Shown: positions 12,457 through 14,622 of the stretch, piece by piece
How positions within the stretch are numbered: the first letter of the stretch is position 1
Layout of the letters: each line of letters opens with the position of its first letter
NCBI GenBank assembly: GCA_012799155.1
Contig: JAAZLV010000142.1
Coordinates: 1 to 14,622 of the forward strand
Length of the DNA stretch: 14,622 bases
Source of the DNA: Bacteroidales bacterium
GTDB lineage: Bacteria; Bacteroidota; Bacteroidia; Bacteroidales; Dysgonomonadaceae
Direction: 5' to 3'
The notes under the pieces: generated by a model
The model's database searches: none
The model's input: the letters and a program-made list of their open reading frames with translations, nothing else
What the model was told of the DNA's origin: nothing
Program-made: the position numbers and the translations under genes

Positions 12457-14622
12457 CTATACAGGAAGCAGGTGCCCTGTTTTCATATAGAAGAGATAAC
12501 CCTTTACATTCCCGAATCCCATTTGCCTGATCGTTTGGATGTAATGCTGTATCTGTCGGATGTGTTTTGAATCCTCCAGCTCACCAAACTTGTAGTCGGC
12601 AACAATCACCTCATTATTGCCGATCATCACTCTGTCCGGGCGGCGAAAACCCCATTGGGGATGCAGCAGTTGTGTTTCATTCAATACCGTATACCGACCA
12701 TCGAACCAGTCGGCTACAGTGGGCAGTGACAGCATGGCATGCAGCTTGCGAAGGGTCTCATCGCGATCCGCTTCCGGCAGTTCACCTTCCGATACCCTCT
12801 TGTCTACTGCCAACGGCAGATCGGACAAAGTTACCACCTCACTGACAATGGAATGCATCAACTTGCCATAATCTCGACTGCCATCATCGGAGAAGTAGCC
12901 TATGCCATTGAGGCGTAGCTTCAAACGGCCTTCAATGGGTATCGATTGCCACTTGCCTGTTTTGATGTCGGCTACCGGGTGATTCCCTTTTTTGCTGAAT
13001 GGCATGGTATCTCCAAACAACAGGGTTTGTTCCTCAACTGAGAAAAAATCCTTCAGATTCACCTGCTCCCCCTTCTGATGTGAAGGAAGAGAATCCTCAT
13101 TGATACACCTCCATAGAAGGGTTGCAACATCAGAAATGGATTCAGTTTTTCCGGGCAGTGGGGCAAATGCTATCAACCGATGTTTGGCACGGGTGAATGC
13201 CACATAGAGCATGTTGAGATTGTCAATATAGGTGAATAGCCGCTCTTCCAGATATTCCTCCCGAAAGATGGTCTCTGTCAGTTTCTTTCCATATTTGAGT
13301 GGCACGATGTGCAACCTGTCAAAGGGAGCTATTTTAGGTTTACACCAGATAATATTTGTGCGATTCGTAGCATGATCCGTTTTCCAGCTGAGAAAAGGCA
13401 TGATTACCGCACCGAATCCAAGACCTTTCGATTTGTGAATCGTGATCAACCGTATCGCATCCTGACTGTCGGGTGAAAAGAGCGTCTTCTTGTGACCCTT
13501 CTCATCCCACCATTCCAGAAAGCTATTGAGGTCGTTCGTGCGGCTGGTGCCAAACCGGAGAGCGATATCTAAGAATGCTTGCACGTGGGCATTTTCCTTT
13601 TCATCTATGGCCTCAACTGAGAGAGCGAAGAAAGACTCAATCATCTCATATAAGGGAAGTGATGCCAGTTCCTTGAAGCGAGCATGTAGCCAAACTGGAA
13701 ATTCACCGGTGGTTTCTTCCGTGTAACTTCTGATTGCCTCTTCGGGTGTTATTCGCTCATGAAAACGGAGATACTCATAGTAGGCCATCATGCGACGTGT
13801 GGTGTCATTTGGTTGTTGAAAATGACGCATCATTGCAATTACAGCTTTCACAGCTTGTGCATTCCCAATCAGCAATGCTTCGTTAGAGATGATGTCATAG
13901 CGGTAGGGGCTTTCAGTATGTTGTTCAGCATAGGCCAGCAATCGTTCTGCTACCTCTGCTGCTTCCTTGTTTGTACGCACCAGGATGGCAATATCCTTCA
14001 GTGCAAAGCCCTGCTCCCGGAGCAGATCAATTTCACTCGGAAGCTGTTCCAACGCTTTCTCTTTCCACTTTTGTTCCTCATCACTGTTCAGAAATTTCAC
14101 CTTCACCTGGCCACCGCTCCCCAGTTTGTGTGGAGGCTGCTCCTGATGAACCTCCGCGTAAGCATCAATGATCTGTCTGTTGGGAGATGTTCCCGTGAGG
14201 GCTTCACTCCCTTCGCATATCAGGCTGTTGACCTCCTCTTGCAGGATAGTTGCTGCGGTAGTGAAGAATGCATTGTTGAACCGGATAATATGGGTATCGC
14301 TTCGCCAGTTGGTATCGAGAAGGTGATTTTGGATGTTCTCCCCATGAAGATCTTCTTCCACCGTCTCTTCCAGCAGGCGCCAATCGGAGTTGCGCCAGCG
14401 GTAGATGCTCTGTTTTACATCTCCCACAATCAGGTTGAAGTTGCCGGAGGAGAGACTCTCACGGATCAGCGGCATGAAATTTTTCCACTGCATACGTGAA
14501 GTGTCTTGAAACTCATCAATCATGTAGTGTGAGAGAAGAGTGCCGGTTTTCTCAAAGATGAATGGGGCATCTGCACCGGCAATAATCTGATTCAACAACT
14601 CGGTGGTGTCGGAAAGGAAAAG
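12457..14622 (-). CDS. addA: AddA/RecB-like UvrD-family helicase-nuclease, 5' end beyond the window
   Basis: The open frame enters from the right edge, so the N-terminus (including the Walker A motif) is missing. 721 residues are visible of a family usually over 1,000. Superfamily 1 helicase motifs appear in order: IDEFQDTS (motif II, about 35-42), VGDVKQSIYRWR (III, 66-77), NWRSD (IV), ITIHKSKGLGFGAV (V) and LYVAFTRAKHRL (VI). A RecB-type PD-(D/E)xK nuclease domain follows: GKLMHSIV, RPDRVMI and VADYKFG (Asp663, Asp676 and Lys678 of the fragment), and QIQHYIQTIRQMG. All nuclease residues expected are present. The role would be processing DNA double-strand ends for recombinational repair with an AddB-like partner. 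No partner lies downstream, where the esterase converges, so it would have to be upstream, outside the window. RecB versus AddA naming is uncertain; the gene symbol is tentative. Confidence 0.88.
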   Translation of the reverse strand, partial: LFLSDTTELLNQIIAGADAPFIFEKTGTLLSHYMIDEFQDTSRMQWKNFMPLIRESLSSGNFNLIVGDVKQSIYRWRNSDWRLLEETVEEDLHGENIQNHLLDTNWRSDTHIIRFNNAFFTTAATILQEEVNSLICEGSEALTGTSPNRQIIDAYAEVHQEQPPHKLGSGGQVKVKFLNSDEEQKWKEKALEQLPSEIDLLREQGFALKDIAILVRTNKEAAEVAERLLAYAEQHTESPYRYDIISNEALLIGNAQAVKAVIAMMRHFQQPNDTTRRMMAYYEYLRFHERITPEEAIRSYTEETTGEFPVWLHARFKELASLPLYEMIESFFALSVEAIDEKENAHVQAFLDIALRFGTSRTNDLNSFLEWWDEKGHKKTLFSPDSQDAIRLITIHKSKGLGFGAVIMPFLSWKTDHATNRTNIIWCKPKIAPFDRLHIVPLKYGKKLTETIFREEYLEERLFTYIDNLNMLYVAFTRAKHRLIAFAPLPGKTESISDVATLLWRCINEDSLPSHQKGEQVNLKDFFSVEEQTLLFGDTMPFSKKGNHPVADIKTGKWQSIPIEGRLKLRLNGIGYFSDDGSRDYGKLMHSIVSEVVTLSDLPLAVDKRVSEGELPEADRDETLRKLHAMLSLPTVADWFDGRYTVLNETQLLHPQWGFRRPDRVMIGNNEVIVADYKFGELEDSKHIRQIQHYIQTIRQMGFGNVKGYLFYMKTGHLLPV

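Noticed and set aside
12461..12483. Possible hairpin ACAGG/CCTGT followed by T residues after the esterase
   Set aside because: Only 5 bp of stem with a 10-nt loop and four T, and it lies inside the end of the helicase-nuclease coding sequence; too weak to call a terminator.
13759..14499. 246-codon plus-strand open frame opposite the helicase-nuclease gene
   Set aside because: The minus strand carries clear helicase motifs across the same bases; the opposite translation has no recognisable domain and is rich in Cys and His, as expected of a shadow frame.
1..14622. Search for CRISPR, tRNA, insertion sequences, phage or defence genes
   Set aside because: By eye I found no direct-repeat arrays, cloverleaf candidates, transposase motifs or toxin-antitoxin pairs; all sizeable stretches are explained by housekeeping-type genes. 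The helicase-nuclease looks like recombinational repair, not a defence system.

Overview
The window reads as ordinary, gene-dense chromosome from a Bacteroidota, most likely order Bacteroidales. I lean weakly towards a Dysgonomonadaceae/Porphyromonadaceae-like anaerobe. Three things point this way. Several genes are preceded by the Bacteroidota promoter pattern (TAnnTTTG -7 box, once with a clear TTTG -33 box) and lack strong Shine-Dalgarno sequences. The glycogen cluster (debranching enzyme, GT4 synthase, GH57 protein) matches the gene order I know from Bacteroides. The protein repertoire also fits: a single-step diaminopimelate dehydrogenase, a flavodiiron protein and a TlpA-type lipoprotein-era redox set. 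The genus assignment is a guess. I see no tRNA, rRNA, CRISPR array, insertion sequence, phage gene or defence island.

Layout. Bases 1-4233 (minus strand) hold an alpha-glucan/glycogen operon transcribed right to left: glycogen debranching enzyme, GT4 glycosyltransferase, then a GH57 alpha-amylase-type protein cut by the left edge. A divergent control region (4234-4406) with a candidate promoter on each strand and paired AT-rich palindromes separates it from a plus-strand run: rhomboid protease, ddh, lgt, a flavodiiron protein and nagB. That run ends at a clear intrinsic terminator (9136-9165). Next comes a plus-strand pair of exported thioredoxin-fold proteins (9319-10450). It converges on a minus-strand pair (GNAT-like acetyltransferase, DUF4126 membrane protein), with a shared bidirectional terminator whose loop contains the DUF4126 stop codon. 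A secreted esterase with the best promoter in the window (11611-12429, plus) then converges on an AddA/RecB-like helicase-nuclease (minus), cut by the right edge.

How the genes work together. The left operon handles storage polysaccharide: chain building by GT4, branch trimming by the debranching enzyme, and an unclear role for the GH57 protein. The central genes serve the cell envelope: Ddh makes meso-DAP for peptidoglycan, Lgt lipidates lipoproteins, and NagB moves amino-sugar phosphate into glycolysis. The flavodiiron protein reduces O2 or NO, and the exported redox pair acts on periplasmic thiols.

The most interesting observation is that the GH57 protein and the debranching enzyme, two genes of the same operon, each carry Asn where the families' catalytic Asp is expected. 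The GH57 protein still keeps its nucleophile Glu. Nothing else here looks like a new system; the remaining findings are regulatory details.
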